Origin: an uncultured Bacteroidota bacterium
GTDB lineage: Bacteria; Bacteroidota; Bacteroidia; Flavobacteriales_D; Sanyastnellaceae
Length of the DNA: 64,000 bases
NCBI GenBank assembly: GCA_903932685.1
Contig: CAIZGX010000035.1
Coordinates: forward strand, 49,942-113,941
Reading direction: 5' to 3'
The first letter of the stretch is position 1, and the number at the start of each line of letters is the position of its first letter. The position numbers and the translations under genes were made by a program. Below the pieces are notes generated by a model. The model made no database searches and was not told the origin of the DNA. It saw nothing but the letters and a program-made list of their open reading frames with translations. Shown one piece after another: positions 9,421 to 19,591 of this stretch.

Positions 9421-9445
9421 AAAGGCCGAAAAAATATCGGCCTTT
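9421..9445 (-). terminator. Intrinsic terminator after dut
   Basis: A perfect nine-base-pair inverted repeat (AAAGGCCGA at 9421-9429 and TCGGCCTTT at 9437-9445) encloses a seven-base A/T loop. Read on the minus strand the stem ends in a run of T residues, as expected of a rho-independent terminator for the ech-dut transcript. It lies between the dut stop (9479) and the nucleotidyltransferase start (9386), so it separates the two units. Confidence 0.85.
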
Positions 9446-9478
9446 CAATGAAGTAATGAACATTTGAAATTGAATGAA

Positions 9479-9913
9479 TTATTTCACACCCGTACTGCCG
9501 AAGCCGCCTGTTCCTCTTTCACTTTCCGAAAGTGAATTTTGTTCTACCCATTCGACTTGTTCGTGCTTTGCAACAACCATTTGTGCAATGCGTTCGCCGG
9601 GTTCTATTGTGAAGGTTTCGTTCGAAAGATTTACTAAAAGAACTTTAATCTCTCCTCGGTAATCGGCATCAATGGTTCCGGGTGTATTCAAAACCGTAAT
9701 TCCGTTCTTGAATGCAAGGCCACTTCGTGGACGAATTTGCGCTTCAACACCTACAGGTAATTCCATGAATAAACCCGTTGGAATAAGTCTGCGTTCGAGC
9801 GATTTTAATTCAACAGAATCTTCAATGTTTGCTCGTAAGTCTAATCCTGCTGCATGCGCTGTAGCGTATGCTGGAGCAGGATAATTCGATTTGTTAATTA
9901 GCGCAACTCTCAT
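9479..9913 (-). CDS. dut: Deoxyuridine 5'-triphosphate nucleotidohydrolase
   Basis: A 144-residue trimeric dUTPase that hydrolyses dUTP to dUMP, keeping uracil out of DNA. All five motifs are present in order: [19 protein letters not shown], the [12 protein letters not shown] segment with the catalytic Asp, [10 protein letters not shown] and the C-terminal [10 protein letters not shown] arm. The ATG at 9913 is chosen because it gives the normal length; a longer frame reaching 9991 would add 26 unrelated residues inside the upstream gene. The start overlaps the enoyl-CoA hydratase stop by one base (TAATG), implying translational coupling, and a terminator hairpin follows. Confidence 0.96.
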   Translation of the reverse strand: MRVALINKSNYPAPAYATAHAAGLDLRANIEDSVELKSLERRLIPTGLFMELPVGVEAQIRPRSGLAFKNGITVLNTPGTIDADYRGEIKVLLVNLSNETFTIEPGERIAQMVVAKHEQVEWVEQNSLSESERGTGGFGSTGVK

Positions 9914-10695
9914 TATTTCCCTGTGAATATTGGCTTGCGTTTTTCCATAAAGGCAGTTGTTCCCTCCTTGAAATCTTCGGTTCCGAAACACTTTCCGAAC
10001 TCTTCTGCTTCCGCTTTCAATCCAACCGATTCGCCATCGAATCCGGCTTGAACCGCGCGCAAAGCGCTCGATATTGCTGAAGGAGAAAGCTTTTCAATTT
10101 TTCCGGCCAAATCAGTTGTGAACTGAATTAGCGCTTCCAATTCAACCACGTGATTCACCAATCCCCATTGCAACGCATCGGCTGCAGATAGTCTTCCGGC
10201 AGTAACAATTAACTCTGTTGCTTTTCCTCTTCCAACCAAACGAGGTAAACGTTGTGTTCCACCATATCCTGGAATGACGCCTAGAGAAACTTCAGGCAAT
10301 CCCATTACTGCATTCGATGAAGCCACGCGCATGTGACAGCTCATAGCCAATTCCAATCCACCTCCGAAAGCATAACCGTTTACTGCAGCAATGACAGGGG
10401 TATTCAAACGTTCAACGAAATTGAACAACTGCTCATGTCCCAACAATGAAAGTTCTTGTCCTTGTTCAACAGAAAAACTCGCAAATTCTTTAATATCAGC
10501 ACCTGCTACAAAAGCCTTCTCTCCTGCGCCTGTTAAAACAATTGCTCGAACGTTGTCATCTGCCTCCGCATCTGCAAAGGCTGCATGTAACTCTTCAATG
10601 GTTGCCTTGTTCAAGGCGTTCATTTGATCGGGTCTGTTTATGGTTATGATGCGCGTTGCACCAATGTTTTCAAGAAGTAAAAATTGAAACGACAT
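9913..10695 (-). CDS. Enoyl-CoA hydratase/isomerase family protein (crotonase)
   Basis: A 260-residue crotonase-fold enzyme of fatty acid or branched-chain acyl-CoA oxidation. The oxyanion-hole segment [11 protein letters not shown] (about residues 61-71) and the [10 protein letters not shown] helix are clear. Both catalytic glutamates of true hydratases are present at Glu115 and Glu135 (LPEVSLG), so hydration of 2-enoyl-CoA to 3-hydroxyacyl-CoA is likely rather than isomerisation alone. Chain-length preference cannot be read. It is the first gene of a two-gene unit with dut, sharing one base of stop and start; no other beta-oxidation gene is near. A weak -7-like box (TAAATTCG) lies just upstream. 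Confidence 0.92.
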   Translation of the reverse strand: MSFQFLLLENIGATRIITINRPDQMNALNKATIEELHAAFADAEADDNVRAIVLTGAGEKAFVAGADIKEFASFSVEQGQELSLLGHEQLFNFVERLNTPVIAAVNGYAFGGGLELAMSCHMRVASSNAVMGLPEVSLGVIPGYGGTQRLPRLVGRGKATELIVTAGRLSAADALQWGLVNHVVELEALIQFTTDLAGKIEKLSPSAISSALRAVQAGFDGESVGLKAEAEEFGKCFGTEDFKEGTTAFMEKRKPIFTGK

Positions 10696-10731
10696 GTGAT
10701 AATTGTTTTTGCGAATTTATTCTAAAAGAGA

Positions 10732-13700
10732 TTAACGAATCACAGTTACGTGTCCAATTAATTCTTGTCTTCGTTCTATACTGTCGAAAGTCAACTTCCA
10801 AGTATAGACATCATTCGGCACGAAGTACTCTTTGTACCCCCCTACCCAAGGCTCATTCGGGTTATTCGTTTCGAAAATCATGATGCCCCAACGGTCGAAA
10901 ATTTGAAGATGAAAACCAGTTAAGTTATCTCCAACCACCAAGAACACATCGTTCAGTCCGTCGCCGTTTGGTGTAATTGCATTCGGGACATATACTGGAA
11001 AATATGGACGAACATAAACCGAATCTATTCCTGCACAACCAGTGCTATTTGTGGCAGACAAATAGTACCAAGTAGGTTCCGTTGGAACGGCCGTAGGGTA
11101 TGGACAATCGGTACAAGAGAGTCCTAAAGCGGGAGACCAATTGTAACTCAATCCAAATGTATTTCCGAATAAGGAAGCGCTTCCCGGATAATCGAAGTAT
11201 TGATCAGGACCAGCATCTACTTCGGGTAACAGAAGAATGTTCATGTACAACGAATCAGTGTCGGCGCATCCGTTCACATCTGTTCCAATTACAGTGATCC
11301 ATTGCGAAAACGGAGCATTCGCTAACGTTGAACTCGCCGAAGCATTCACAACACTGCTATACGGCAACCACGAATAAAAATCAGCTCCGCTTGCTTCAAT
11401 CGGATAGTATCCGCCCAAGCAAACAGTGCCACCTTCGGAAGCCTCGACATTCAAATCAATCACATTTATTGACACTTCTGAATTGCCCGCGCCGCAAGAA
11501 TTCGTAATAGAAACATTGTATGTTATTGAATTATCGGGTGATGCCGTAGGATTTTGAATGTTCGTCGCATTCAATCCAGTTAAGGGTGTCCAAGTATATG
11601 TCAGTCCCTCTTCAGATTGCAGCACCACGCTTTCACCAAGGCACAATTGAATCGTCGGATAAACGACTCCACCGGGAACAGTCTGTTCAACAAAGACATA
11701 ACAACTGTCTGTGGCTTCACAACCTTCGGGCGTAGTTATGGTGACAAAAAATTGTTCATCAACAGTTGGCGTTGCTGTCGTGTTTGCGGTATTCAAAGAA
11801 CTCAAAGAAGTTGAACTTTGCCACAGATAAGAAACTCCTCCAGATGCTGCAAGTGGTTGTGAATCTCCGATGCAAATGGTATGATCAGGGCCCGCTTCTG
11901 CGACAGGAACAATCACATTCACATAAACTCCTACTGTATCGCTTCCACATGCATTGAAATCTGAAACATAATAGTTCTCTGAATTTGCAGGCGTTGCATC
12001 GGCAGTGCTTCCGTTTAGGTTTGAAAGTGTTGCATTGTTCAACCACAATAAATTATTCGAACCGGTTGCGTTAAGCGTAACAGTTTCTCCAAAACAAATG
12101 GGATTCACACTTGCGATTGTTGGAGGAATAAATTCGATAATTTGAAGATCCACCGTTGCGGTATCTGAAACGTAGCAATCATTTATATCGGAAGCAATCA
12201 TGGAAATTGTAACATTTCCAACTGTATCAAATACGTGACTGGGTTCAAAGGCTGTGCTTGTAAAACCATCTCCGAAATTCCAAATAAAATCAGAAGCATT
12301 CAACGTTCCATTCGTGAATTGGGCAGGAGTTCCTACACAAATTTCAGATGGTCCTTGAACATTCGCTATGGCCTCTAACTGTCCCAAATCGAAACGGAAA
12401 ACTGCCAGGTTACAACCGAAACTGTTGTTGGTTGAGGACCATGCTCCGGGAGTGGTTGGAAAGTCATCGTTGTTCTGACAACCCGCGCAAACTGCTTGAT
12501 ATACAGATCCACTTTTATCGAAACGAGACGTCCCGCCATCCACGTGTTCCGCACTTGAACTTCCTCCGAGAAAAGATCCATAGACCAACTGCGTTGCGCT
12601 TGCATTCAGAACGGCCAAATAAAAATCGCTTCCGTCGGTTGTCGATTGAAAAGCATCTGCTGTAATTGGTAGATTATTCGTGGTGCTGTAATAGGCCAAA
12701 CATGTTAGTGCAGGACAGGTTAACGAATTTGTATGTCCACCCCACCCACTGAAATAAATTTGATTGCAATCACTAACTAGAAATGCAGTCGGTGAAATAT
12801 CTATTTCCCCGCTGCCGGTTCCAATGGTGGTATTCCAGTTGAGTGTACTTAATATTGGATTGTATTGACGAATGAATTGTCCACTGTTAGTCTGACCGTA
12901 TAACCCTGGAGTTATGCTCATGGTTCCTGCAGTTTGTCCGAGACAATAGACATTATCGTTTAAATCGGTTTGAATGAAATATGCCTGATCGTATTCTCCT
13001 GTACCAATAAACGTTCCTGCAACTGGGGTAAATGTATTTGCATCTATCCGAAGTATAAATCCATCCGTTGCACCATTCCAATTGGGATCTTGACCGTTCG
13101 AACAGAATGGAAAATTCTGACTTTGGGTTCCTCCTGCTAAAAGCAAATCTCCATCGTTTGCAAATTCCAATGCATAAATGGCATCTGCACCTGAACCACC
13201 GAAATACGATGACCAAAGGAGCATGCTCAAACTCGGATTTAGTTTCGCCACATAACCGTCACTGTCTCCTCCCCCGTAGTTGGGCTGTGTGGAGCCTCCG
13301 GCTATGTCCGAATTACCGCGAACACAAGATCCAATAAATATATTGTTGTTGCCGTCAACGTTCACTTCTCCGCGAAAAGCGTCGCCGTAATTGTAGAATA
13401 ATTCGTTGGCATAATTCAACCCATCATTAGACGCGTCGCCCAAAAAAGTTGACCCCGCCAAAGTTCCGCTAGCATTGAATTTAGATATGAAAAAATCACA
13501 GCCATCTGGATGTCCACTTGTAAAAAACGAGGACATCATTAACGGAGCTCCTCCGTTGAATAAGGGTTGGAAAGAGCCCAACGTGGTGGGAAAGTCACTA
13601 CTTCCAGTTACACCAAAAACGATGATACGATCGAGATTATCTACAACAACGCTATGCGGTGTTTCTTGATGAAGTCCGCCTAAGTAAGTGCTATACAAAA

Positions 13701-14619
13701 GTCCAGATCCCGTTGCATCGAACTTCGATATCGCTACATCGAAATAATTGCCCGCATTGGGATTAAACGTCGAGCTGAAAGCGTTCGCCGTTATCGGATA
13801 ATTGTTAGCGAAGACACTTGCGCCTGAAACCAAGTTTCCATTCAAATCATCGCATGCCGTAAATCCAAAATTATTCGCGGAAGAGCCTATGAATGTTGAG
13901 AATGCAATTTCGGGGTCAATGATAAGAGCGAAGTCTGAATCGTATTCACCCAACTCAAATTGAATTCGATTTCCTTGCAACACATAATCGCATTTCACTT
14001 CAATGAAGTGTCCATTAATAGATTGAAAAGCAAACGGTTTCGACTCGTAAATTCTTCCCAACGCATGATGTGTAATTAGACTACCGGAAGTGTCCAATTG
14101 CAATTGCAAAGAATCGTGGTACTGCCATGAAATAATTTCTGGATCTGCGTTTGGCTGCAGTTCAAATTGATATTTGATAGATTTCGACTTACCCAATAAG
14201 CGAAGGTTAATTCCATCGTAAACATTTTGAAAATTGATGTTTTGAAAACGTTTCACATGTGAACTCCAGTTCGTAGAATCGGATCCTAGGTAGTAATTGA
14301 AATATCCGGGTAAATCGTCTTGTTCTTCAGCCAAATTCAAATTTGCATTTTCCAATTGTTGAAGAAAAAACAAAGTCGTTACAGATTCAGGAAGCGCATT
14401 CGGCTTATGATCAGGATTAAAAATAGTTGAATCGAAAAGTTCGTAGGCGAAACCGTTTGTTTGAATCCAGAAAGATCCTCCAGGAATTTCAGCCTTATAC
14501 CTAACATGCTGCGGCCATTGACCTTTGTTTTGAATGAAAGAAATCTGCGAATAGCCAGTCGCCGGCAAAAAAGCCAGAAAAAAAAGTAACAAATATATCT
14601 TTCGTCTTGGGGGCAACAT
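10732..14619 (-). CDS. Large T9SS-exported protein with SBBP repeats, PKD domain and type B sorting domain
   Basis: The chosen ATG at 14619 gives 1295 residues with a signal peptide (KIYLLLFFLAFLPATGYS). Next comes an N-terminal module beginning QNKGQWPQHVRYKAE, typical of the DUF7948 family, then SBBP-type beta-propeller repeats of the form SKFDATGSGLLYSTYLGG (about 270-740). A PKD domain follows around FIWNFGDGFTS (about 790-850), then several Ig-like units with paired Cys. The end is a gliding-motility-type (type B) T9SS sorting domain: VPNAITPNGDGLNDVF to a final HVTVIR. Type B cargo needs a PorP/SprF-type partner, and one is encoded at 46688. Its function at the surface is unknown; adhesion or environmental binding is inferred. 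A near-match -7 box (TACCTTCG) precedes the start. Confidence 0.88.
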   Translation of the reverse strand: MLPPRRKIYLLLFFLAFLPATGYSQISFIQNKGQWPQHVRYKAEIPGGSFWIQTNGFAYELFDSTIFNPDHKPNALPESVTTLFFLQQLENANLNLAEEQDDLPGYFNYYLGSDSTNWSSHVKRFQNINFQNVYDGINLRLLGKSKSIKYQFELQPNADPEIISWQYHDSLQLQLDTSGSLITHHALGRIYESKPFAFQSINGHFIEVKCDYVLQGNRIQFELGEYDSDFALIIDPEIAFSTFIGSSANNFGFTACDDLNGNLVSGASVFANNYPITANAFSSTFNPNAGNYFDVAISKFDATGSGLLYSTYLGGLHQETPHSVVVDNLDRIIVFGVTGSSDFPTTLGSFQPLFNGGAPLMMSSFFTSGHPDGCDFFISKFNASGTLAGSTFLGDASNDGLNYANELFYNYGDAFRGEVNVDGNNNIFIGSCVRGNSDIAGGSTQPNYGGGDSDGYVAKLNPSLSMLLWSSYFGGSGADAIYALEFANDGDLLLAGGTQSQNFPFCSNGQDPNWNGATDGFILRIDANTFTPVAGTFIGTGEYDQAYFIQTDLNDNVYCLGQTAGTMSITPGLYGQTNSGQFIRQYNPILSTLNWNTTIGTGSGEIDISPTAFLVSDCNQIYFSGWGGHTNSLTCPALTCLAYYSTTNNLPITADAFQSTTDGSDFYLAVLNASATQLVYGSFLGGSSSAEHVDGGTSRFDKSGSVYQAVCAGCQNNDDFPTTPGAWSSTNNSFGCNLAVFRFDLGQLEAIANVQGPSEICVGTPAQFTNGTLNASDFIWNFGDGFTSTAFEPSHVFDTVGNVTISMIASDINDCYVSDTATVDLQIIEFIPPTIASVNPICFGETVTLNATGSNNLLWLNNATLSNLNGSTADATPANSENYYVSDFNACGSDTVGVYVNVIVPVAEAGPDHTICIGDSQPLAASGGVSYLWQSSTSLSSLNTANTTATPTVDEQFFVTITTPEGCEATDSCYVFVEQTVPGGVVYPTIQLCLGESVVLQSEEGLTYTWTPLTGLNATNIQNPTASPDNSITYNVSITNSCGAGNSEVSINVIDLNVEASEGGTVCLGGYYPIEASGADFYSWLPYSSVVNASASSTLANAPFSQWITVIGTDVNGCADTDSLYMNILLLPEVDAGPDQYFDYPGSASLFGNTFGLSYNWSPALGLSCTDCPYPTAVPTEPTWYYLSATNSTGCAGIDSVYVRPYFPVYVPNAITPNGDGLNDVFLVVGDNLTGFHLQIFDRWGIMIFETNNPNEPWVGGYKEYFVPNDVYTWKLTFDSIERRQELIGHVTVIR

Positions 14620-14673
14620 GGTTTTCGAAGGTAAGACTACTAAAGAAGACAATGCGTTGCTTTTCAACAAAAC

Positions 14674-15678
14674 CTAGCTGAGCTTATCGGCAAGAATGCG
14701 CATTTCCATTGCTGGCGAAACTTTCTCGTAAAGGATCCGATATACCGCATCGGCAATTGGGATATCGGCGTTGAACTTTTTATTGATTTCATGAATACCC
14801 CGCGTAGCGTAATAACCTTCTGCTACCATGTTCATTTCAATGGTTGCCCATTTCACACTGTAGCCCTTTCCAACCATAGTTCCGAAAGTTCTGTTACGAG
14901 AATAAGGTGAATAAGCCGTTACCAACAAATCGCCTAAATAAGCCGAAGATTTCACGTCTCTGTGCACTTCGTGAACCGAATCTATGAAACGTTCTATTTC
15001 TCCAATAGCCGCTGTTACAAGCACTGCCTGAAAATTATCTCCGTAACCTAAACCGTGACAAATACCAGAAGCAACAGCATATACATTTTTTAGAATTGCT
15101 GACAGCTCCGTACCAAAAACGTCTTCCGTGGTGGTTGTCTTAATGAATCGACATTTCAACTGCTCTGCCATGTAATCGGCTTTTTCTAAATCTGAGCAAC
15201 CAATGGTTAGATATGATAATTTCTCCAATGCAACTTCTTCGGCATGACAAGGACCGCAAATGATACCAATACTGTCATAAGGAATATTCCAAGTCTTGTG
15301 AAAGTAACGCGCAGGAATTGCATCGAACTCGTTAATTACCCCTTTGATGGCAGAAAACAAAATTTTATTCTCTAAGCCCTTCACCTCTGCTTCTTGAAAG
15401 GCGGAATGAACGAATGCTGAAGGAATAGCTACAACCAAAATATCACAGGCATCTACTATTTCTTGAAGGTTCGAAGAGACGTGAACTTTGTTCAAATCAA
15501 ATTCAATGGCTTGAATGTAATTGGGATTGTGACCGAACTCTTGAATGTGCTTTACAGCCTCTTCATTGCGCATCCACCAATACACATGCTCCTGCGATTG
15601 ACTCAATAATTTGGTTAAAGCGGTAGCCCAGCTGCCGCCGCCTAAAACACCAATAGTCTTCTTTCCTGAATCTGTCAT
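14674..15678 (-). CDS. gpsA: NAD(P)H-dependent glycerol-3-phosphate dehydrogenase
   Basis: This 334-residue enzyme reduces dihydroxyacetone phosphate to sn-glycerol-3-phosphate, the backbone for phospholipids. The nucleotide-binding motif GVLGGGSWATAL opens the protein, the AIKGV lysine segment is present, and the catalytic lysine lies in SAILKNVYAVASG. The start at 15678 is preferred over the in-frame ATG at 15696, because a perfect -7 box (TATCTTTG) lies between the two and would place the transcription start downstream of the longer start. The gene is divergent from the LytTR regulator gene at 15750. It supplies the same lipid pathway as pssA at 28331. Confidence 0.95.
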   Translation of the reverse strand: MTDSGKKTIGVLGGGSWATALTKLLSQSQEHVYWWMRNEEAVKHIQEFGHNPNYIQAIEFDLNKVHVSSNLQEIVDACDILVVAIPSAFVHSAFQEAEVKGLENKILFSAIKGVINEFDAIPARYFHKTWNIPYDSIGIICGPCHAEEVALEKLSYLTIGCSDLEKADYMAEQLKCRFIKTTTTEDVFGTELSAILKNVYAVASGICHGLGYGDNFQAVLVTAAIGEIERFIDSVHEVHRDVKSSAYLGDLLVTAYSPYSRNRTFGTMVGKGYSVKWATIEMNMVAEGYYATRGIHEINKKFNADIPIADAVYRILYEKVSPAMEMRILADKLS

Positions 15679-15683
15679 GAGTG

Positions 15684-15691
15684 CAAAGATA
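15684..15691 (-). promoter_or_regulatory. Bacteroidota -7 box for gpsA
   Basis: Read on the minus strand this is TATCTTTG, an exact TAnnTTTG match, five bases before the ATG at 15678. It overlaps codons of the longer possible reading frame and therefore helps choose the shorter start. Confidence 0.6.
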
Positions 15692-15749
15692 ATCATTCTT
15701 TAAAACTCCAATTTCCTTCGTAATTTGCAAGCATTGAAGCCAATGAATT

Positions 15750-16514
15750 ATGGAAAAACTGAAAGCGATACTGGTCGACGATGAATTCTTCGCAAGAGAG
15801 AATTTAAAAATGTTGTTGGAAGATTATGCGAGTGAGCATGTGAATTTAATTGGCGAAGCTGCTTCAGTTAAAGAAGCTTTGGAATTGTGTGAAAAGAACA
15901 AAGTTGATCTGGTTTTCCTAGACATCATGATGCCTGAGGCCGATGGATTTGCATTTTTAGAACAAGTTAAAAACAGAAATTTCCAAGTTGTATTTACCAC
16001 CGCGTTTCGCGAGTATGCCGTGAAGGCAATTAAAGAAAATGCGCTAGACTATCTAGAGAAGCCCATTGATATTGAGGAGTTAAAAAATGTTGTTGCAAAA
16101 GCTGTGAAAAGCAAATCACTGCAAACAGGATCTTTAGATGAGAATAAAATTAACCGCGTCCTTCAGGAAATTGCCCTACACAGTAATTTCGAGAAAACAA
16201 TTGTCCCGACGAGAGATGGATTTGTGATTCTTCGCAACAATGAATTAATTCGCCTAGAAGCCGATGAAAATTACACCACGCTGTTTTGTGTGAATGGAAA
16301 AAAATATGTGAGCAGCAAGAACATTAAGTCGTTCGAAGAGAAATTAGATTCGCACATGTTTATGCGCGTGCACAAATCGCACATTGTAAATGTAGCCTTG
16401 CATTTAAAAGAATTCAATCGAACTGAAGGAAATGTGGTCGTGCTTTCCAACGGTGACCATGTTCCAGTTTCAAGAAGAAAACTACAAGAATTTTTAGATA
16501 AGATGCAAGAGTAA
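15750..16514 (+). CDS. LytTR-family response regulator
   Basis: A 254-residue two-component regulator. The receiver domain (about residues 4-120) has the acidic pair Asp10-Asp11, the phosphate acceptor Asp58 in FLDIMMPEADG, the conserved Thr in FTTAF and the Lys in LEKPI. A LytTR DNA-binding domain occupies about 150-250 (LIRLEADENYTTLF, MRVHKSHIVNV, VPVSRRKLQEF). Such regulators bind direct repeats upstream of target genes; the targets are unknown. Its stop overlaps the kinase start by one base (TAATG), so regulator and kinase form one coupled unit. A near -7 box (TAATTTG) lies at 15721. Confidence 0.95.
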   Translation: MEKLKAILVDDEFFARENLKMLLEDYASEHVNLIGEAASVKEALELCEKNKVDLVFLDIMMPEADGFAFLEQVKNRNFQVVFTTAFREYAVKAIKENALDYLEKPIDIEELKNVVAKAVKSKSLQTGSLDENKINRVLQEIALHSNFEKTIVPTRDGFVILRNNELIRLEADENYTTLFCVNGKKYVSSKNIKSFEEKLDSHMFMRVHKSHIVNVALHLKEFNRTEGNVVVLSNGDHVPVSRRKLQEFLDKMQE

Positions 16515-19500
16515 TGAAGAGCATTTTCAAGTCCATATCATTTTTGCTTTTCTTTGTTCCGCTTACACTTTTAGGTCAGCAATATTCCTTTATTCAATAC
16601 AGTTTGAAAGAAGGGTTGGCTCAAACGCAAGTGCGTTGCATTCAGCAAGACAGACAAGGATATGTTTGGTTGGGAACGCTAGGCGGAGCATCTAAATTCA
16701 ACGGAAATGAATTCGTGAATTACAGCAGAACAGACGGACTCATTAACAATCAAATCAACTGCATTCTGCAGCTTCAAAACGAACAAATCGTTTTCGGTTC
16801 CATTGGCGGGATTTCGGTGTTAGATGGAAACATCTTCACTAACTACAAATACTCCGGAGAATTGAACGACGCTTCAACAACTTCAATGGTTGAATTCAAC
16901 ACAAACGAATTGCTCATTGGAACGGAACGGGGCCTTGTCTTTTTTTCCGGAAACAAATTTATTGAAGACAACATTACGCTTTTCTTTCAAGGAGAAAGTA
17001 TAAAACGCATTCGAAAAAACAGCAACAACGAATTGCTTGTTTCCACAAAAAAAGGAATCTGGAAATTAAGAAATAATCAGTGGGAACAACTCTACACACT
17101 TAATGATGAAGAAAATGTCTTGTTCGATTTCATTGAAAATTCTAAACATGAAATTTGGGCGGTTAGTTCGTTAGGTGGAGTGCTAAATGTAAGCACAGGA
17201 CTTCCACTCGCGACCATAGGCGACTTCGCCTTGGCCAATGTCTTCACAGGAATAGATTCCAACAACGGAAACATCTATTTCACAAGTAGAACAGGGGTTG
17301 TACTATTCAATGAAGCGAACGAAAGTCATTTGCTTTTTTCAAAATCGAACGGATTAGCGGTAGACGATATTCGTCAGGTCTTTATTGACCGCGAGGGAAT
17401 TCAATGGTTCGCCAGTTACGGCGGTGGAATATTCAAACTCACCAATACGCAATTCAAAAGCTTCACCACAAACAATGGTTTAACGGGTAATGCCGTCATG
17501 AGCATTACACAAGATTCACGAGGAAACTACTTCTTCGGAACCTACGACAACGGAATAAGCATACTGCCTAATCAGTCTGATAATTTTAATTCAAATTTCA
17601 ATGCAGCATTGCAAGAGCTATCTCCAAACCTGCGTGTTTGGACAACCTTAAAAAGTTGGGGTTGGAAAGGAGCTATTTGGATTGGAACTCCCGAAGGACT
17701 TTATGAATACAACTGTTGTTCATACGCCATGCCGCATTGGCTTCATTTCGGGAAAGAAGAAGGTTTGGAAGAAGAAGTCGTTCTTAGTCTACTTCAAAGG
17801 AGAGATGGCTCGTTGCTAATAGGGACCAACAAAGGAATTCAAGCCAAGTCAGGTGAAGCATTTCAAAGTTTTTCGCAATTGCCCAACTTCCCCGCGACAA
17901 GAATTCGCCACATGTTGGAAACAAATAATGGAAAAATATGGATGGCCACTCGCGATGGAATTTCACTCTTCCACAACAACACTTTCACGAATTTCGGAGA
18001 AGCCCAGGGATTGCAAGACGCAAGTGCATACAGCATAGCGGAACTGCCAAATGGAGAGATAATCGCAGGAACACAATCGGGACTATACAAAGGAAACGAA
18101 AACGGCTTTGTGCGCGTGAACATTTCAAAGGAACCGGGAGGAAACACTGTGAACTTCTTAAAGGTGATTCAAAACAAACTTTGGATTGGAACGCTCAATG
18201 GTATTTTCATTTGGGAACTGAATCAATCTGGAAGCCTTGGTGAGCGAATGATTCACTTGAACGAATCAGATGGATTAATAAGCCTTGAAACAAACTTAAA
18301 CGCCATATTCGTCGACCTTCAAAATACTGTTTGGGTTGGTACGCCAAATGGAGTTATGCACATTGAACTGACTGCCATTGAAGCAAAATTCAACATCCCT
18401 ACTCCCCTTGTTCACCTCACCAACATTCAATCGAATCTTGAAAACATCGATTGGAAAGCACTCACAGCGGGCGCTTGGAACGGTAAGGCGTTTCCGAATG
18501 GACTTGAATTCAATTACAGACAAAATTCTTTCACGTTTTTCTTCGACGCCTCAAGCACCACCTTTCCTGAAAGATTAGAATTCAGTTATTGGTTGGAAGG
18601 ATTAGACAGCACGTGGAGCAGTCCCACTTCATTCTCGCAAGTGAATTTCAACAATCTTCCTTCTGGGAATTATACGTTTCACATTCGTGCGCGCAACGGT
18701 CAATGGGGAACGTGGAGCGAAGAAGTAACCTGGCAGTTCCGTATTTCACCGCCTTGGTATTTGATGTGGTGGGTGATCTTATTGGAATTCATTTTTCTTG
18801 TCGGCATTGTCGTTCTTATTACTCGTTCAAGAAGACGGAACATTCGCAACAAGCACTTAGCAGAGCAATCTGAAATGAAGGCAAAACTTCTCATGCTTGA
18901 ACAGCAAAGCATGAATTCAAGCATGAATAGGCACTTTATTTTCAACGCCTTGAATTCCATTCAATACTACATTAACCGTCAAGATAAATTGGCGGCAAAC
19001 CAATACCTCACAGATTTCGCGAAACTCATTCGTAAAAACCTAGACAGTTCGGAAGAAAACTTCGCACCTCTTTCCGAAGAAATTGAACGCCTTGAATTGT
19101 ACTTGAAATTGGAAAGCATGCGCTTCCCTGATAAGTTCATGTACCGTGTTCACCAAGACTCTCCTGAAGCACTGCGATCGGTTAAAATTCCGGCCATGCT
19201 TATTCAACCGTTTTTGGAAAATTCAATTTGGCACGGATTGTTGCCGAAAGATTCTGGTGGGCAGCTCCATGTATTTTTCGGATTGAAGGACGAGTGTCTT
19301 GAAATTTGCATTGAAGACAACGGCATTGGTTTAACGGAAAGTCAAGCTCGGAAAACAAACAGCGACGGCCATATTTCGAAAGGAATGGAAATTACCCGGA
19401 GCCGAATTGCGCTCATTGAACAAATGACCGACAAACGTATTGAATTGATTGGCCCCGAAGACTGGAAATCAGAAAACGGAGAATCAGGAACACGCGTCAC

Positions 19501-19555
19501 CATTCACTTCCCGAAAGATTTTCAGGAAATTTTCAATCAAGGCAACACTTTTTAA
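16514..19555 (+). CDS. Propeller-type sensor histidine kinase (LytS-like kinase core)
   Basis: A 1013-residue membrane sensor, partner of the preceding LytTR regulator. A signal peptide (about 1-21) is followed by two-component-regulator propeller repeats (about 25-620; repeated VWLGTLGG-like strands), a Y_Y_Y Ig-like domain (about 655-735) and one transmembrane helix (about 750-772). The cytosolic kinase is of the His_kinase/LytS type: the phosphorylated His is His807 in MNRHFIFNALNSIQ. The ATP-binding part has the N-box ENSIWHG and G-boxes EDNGIGL and KGMEITRSR. The propeller is extracytoplasmic and presumably binds a ligand; in gut relatives these are glycans, but no polysaccharide-utilisation genes are nearby, so the signal is unknown. 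Confidence 0.93.
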   Translation: MKSIFKSISFLLFFVPLTLLGQQYSFIQYSLKEGLAQTQVRCIQQDRQGYVWLGTLGGASKFNGNEFVNYSRTDGLINNQINCILQLQNEQIVFGSIGGISVLDGNIFTNYKYSGELNDASTTSMVEFNTNELLIGTERGLVFFSGNKFIEDNITLFFQGESIKRIRKNSNNELLVSTKKGIWKLRNNQWEQLYTLNDEENVLFDFIENSKHEIWAVSSLGGVLNVSTGLPLATIGDFALANVFTGIDSNNGNIYFTSRTGVVLFNEANESHLLFSKSNGLAVDDIRQVFIDREGIQWFASYGGGIFKLTNTQFKSFTTNNGLTGNAVMSITQDSRGNYFFGTYDNGISILPNQSDNFNSNFNAALQELSPNLRVWTTLKSWGWKGAIWIGTPEGLYEYNCCSYAMPHWLHFGKEEGLEEEVVLSLLQRRDGSLLIGTNKGIQAKSGEAFQSFSQLPNFPATRIRHMLETNNGKIWMATRDGISLFHNNTFTNFGEAQGLQDASAYSIAELPNGEIIAGTQSGLYKGNENGFVRVNISKEPGGNTVNFLKVIQNKLWIGTLNGIFIWELNQSGSLGERMIHLNESDGLISLETNLNAIFVDLQNTVWVGTPNGVMHIELTAIEAKFNIPTPLVHLTNIQSNLENIDWKALTAGAWNGKAFPNGLEFNYRQNSFTFFFDASSTTFPERLEFSYWLEGLDSTWSSPTSFSQVNFNNLPSGNYTFHIRARNGQWGTWSEEVTWQFRISPPWYLMWWVILLEFIFLVGIVVLITRSRRRNIRNKHLAEQSEMKAKLLMLEQQSMNSSMNRHFIFNALNSIQYYINRQDKLAANQYLTDFAKLIRKNLDSSEENFAPLSEEIERLELYLKLESMRFPDKFMYRVHQDSPEALRSVKIPAMLIQPFLENSIWHGLLPKDSGGQLHVFFGLKDECLEICIEDNGIGLTESQARKTNSDGHISKGMEITRSRIALIEQMTDKRIELIGPEDWKSENGESGTRVTIHFPKDFQEIFNQGNTF

Positions 19556-19565
19556 AAGATTTCGT

Positions 19566-19573
19566 TACATTTG
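19566..19573 (+). promoter_or_regulatory. Bacteroidota -7 box for the acidic lipoprotein gene
   Basis: TACATTTG matches TAnnTTTG exactly and lies 18 bases before the ATG at 19592, directly after the kinase stop. This spacing allows a short untranslated leader and suggests the small lipoprotein is transcribed apart from the kinase operon. Confidence 0.5.
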
Positions 19574-19591
19574 TATAGACTTCGGTCCACT

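Noticed and set aside
9421..9445. Riboswitch or attenuator for the nucleotidyltransferase operon
   Set aside because: A single perfect hairpin with a T-run on the minus strand, directly after dut, is fully explained as a terminator; no alternative pairing was seen.
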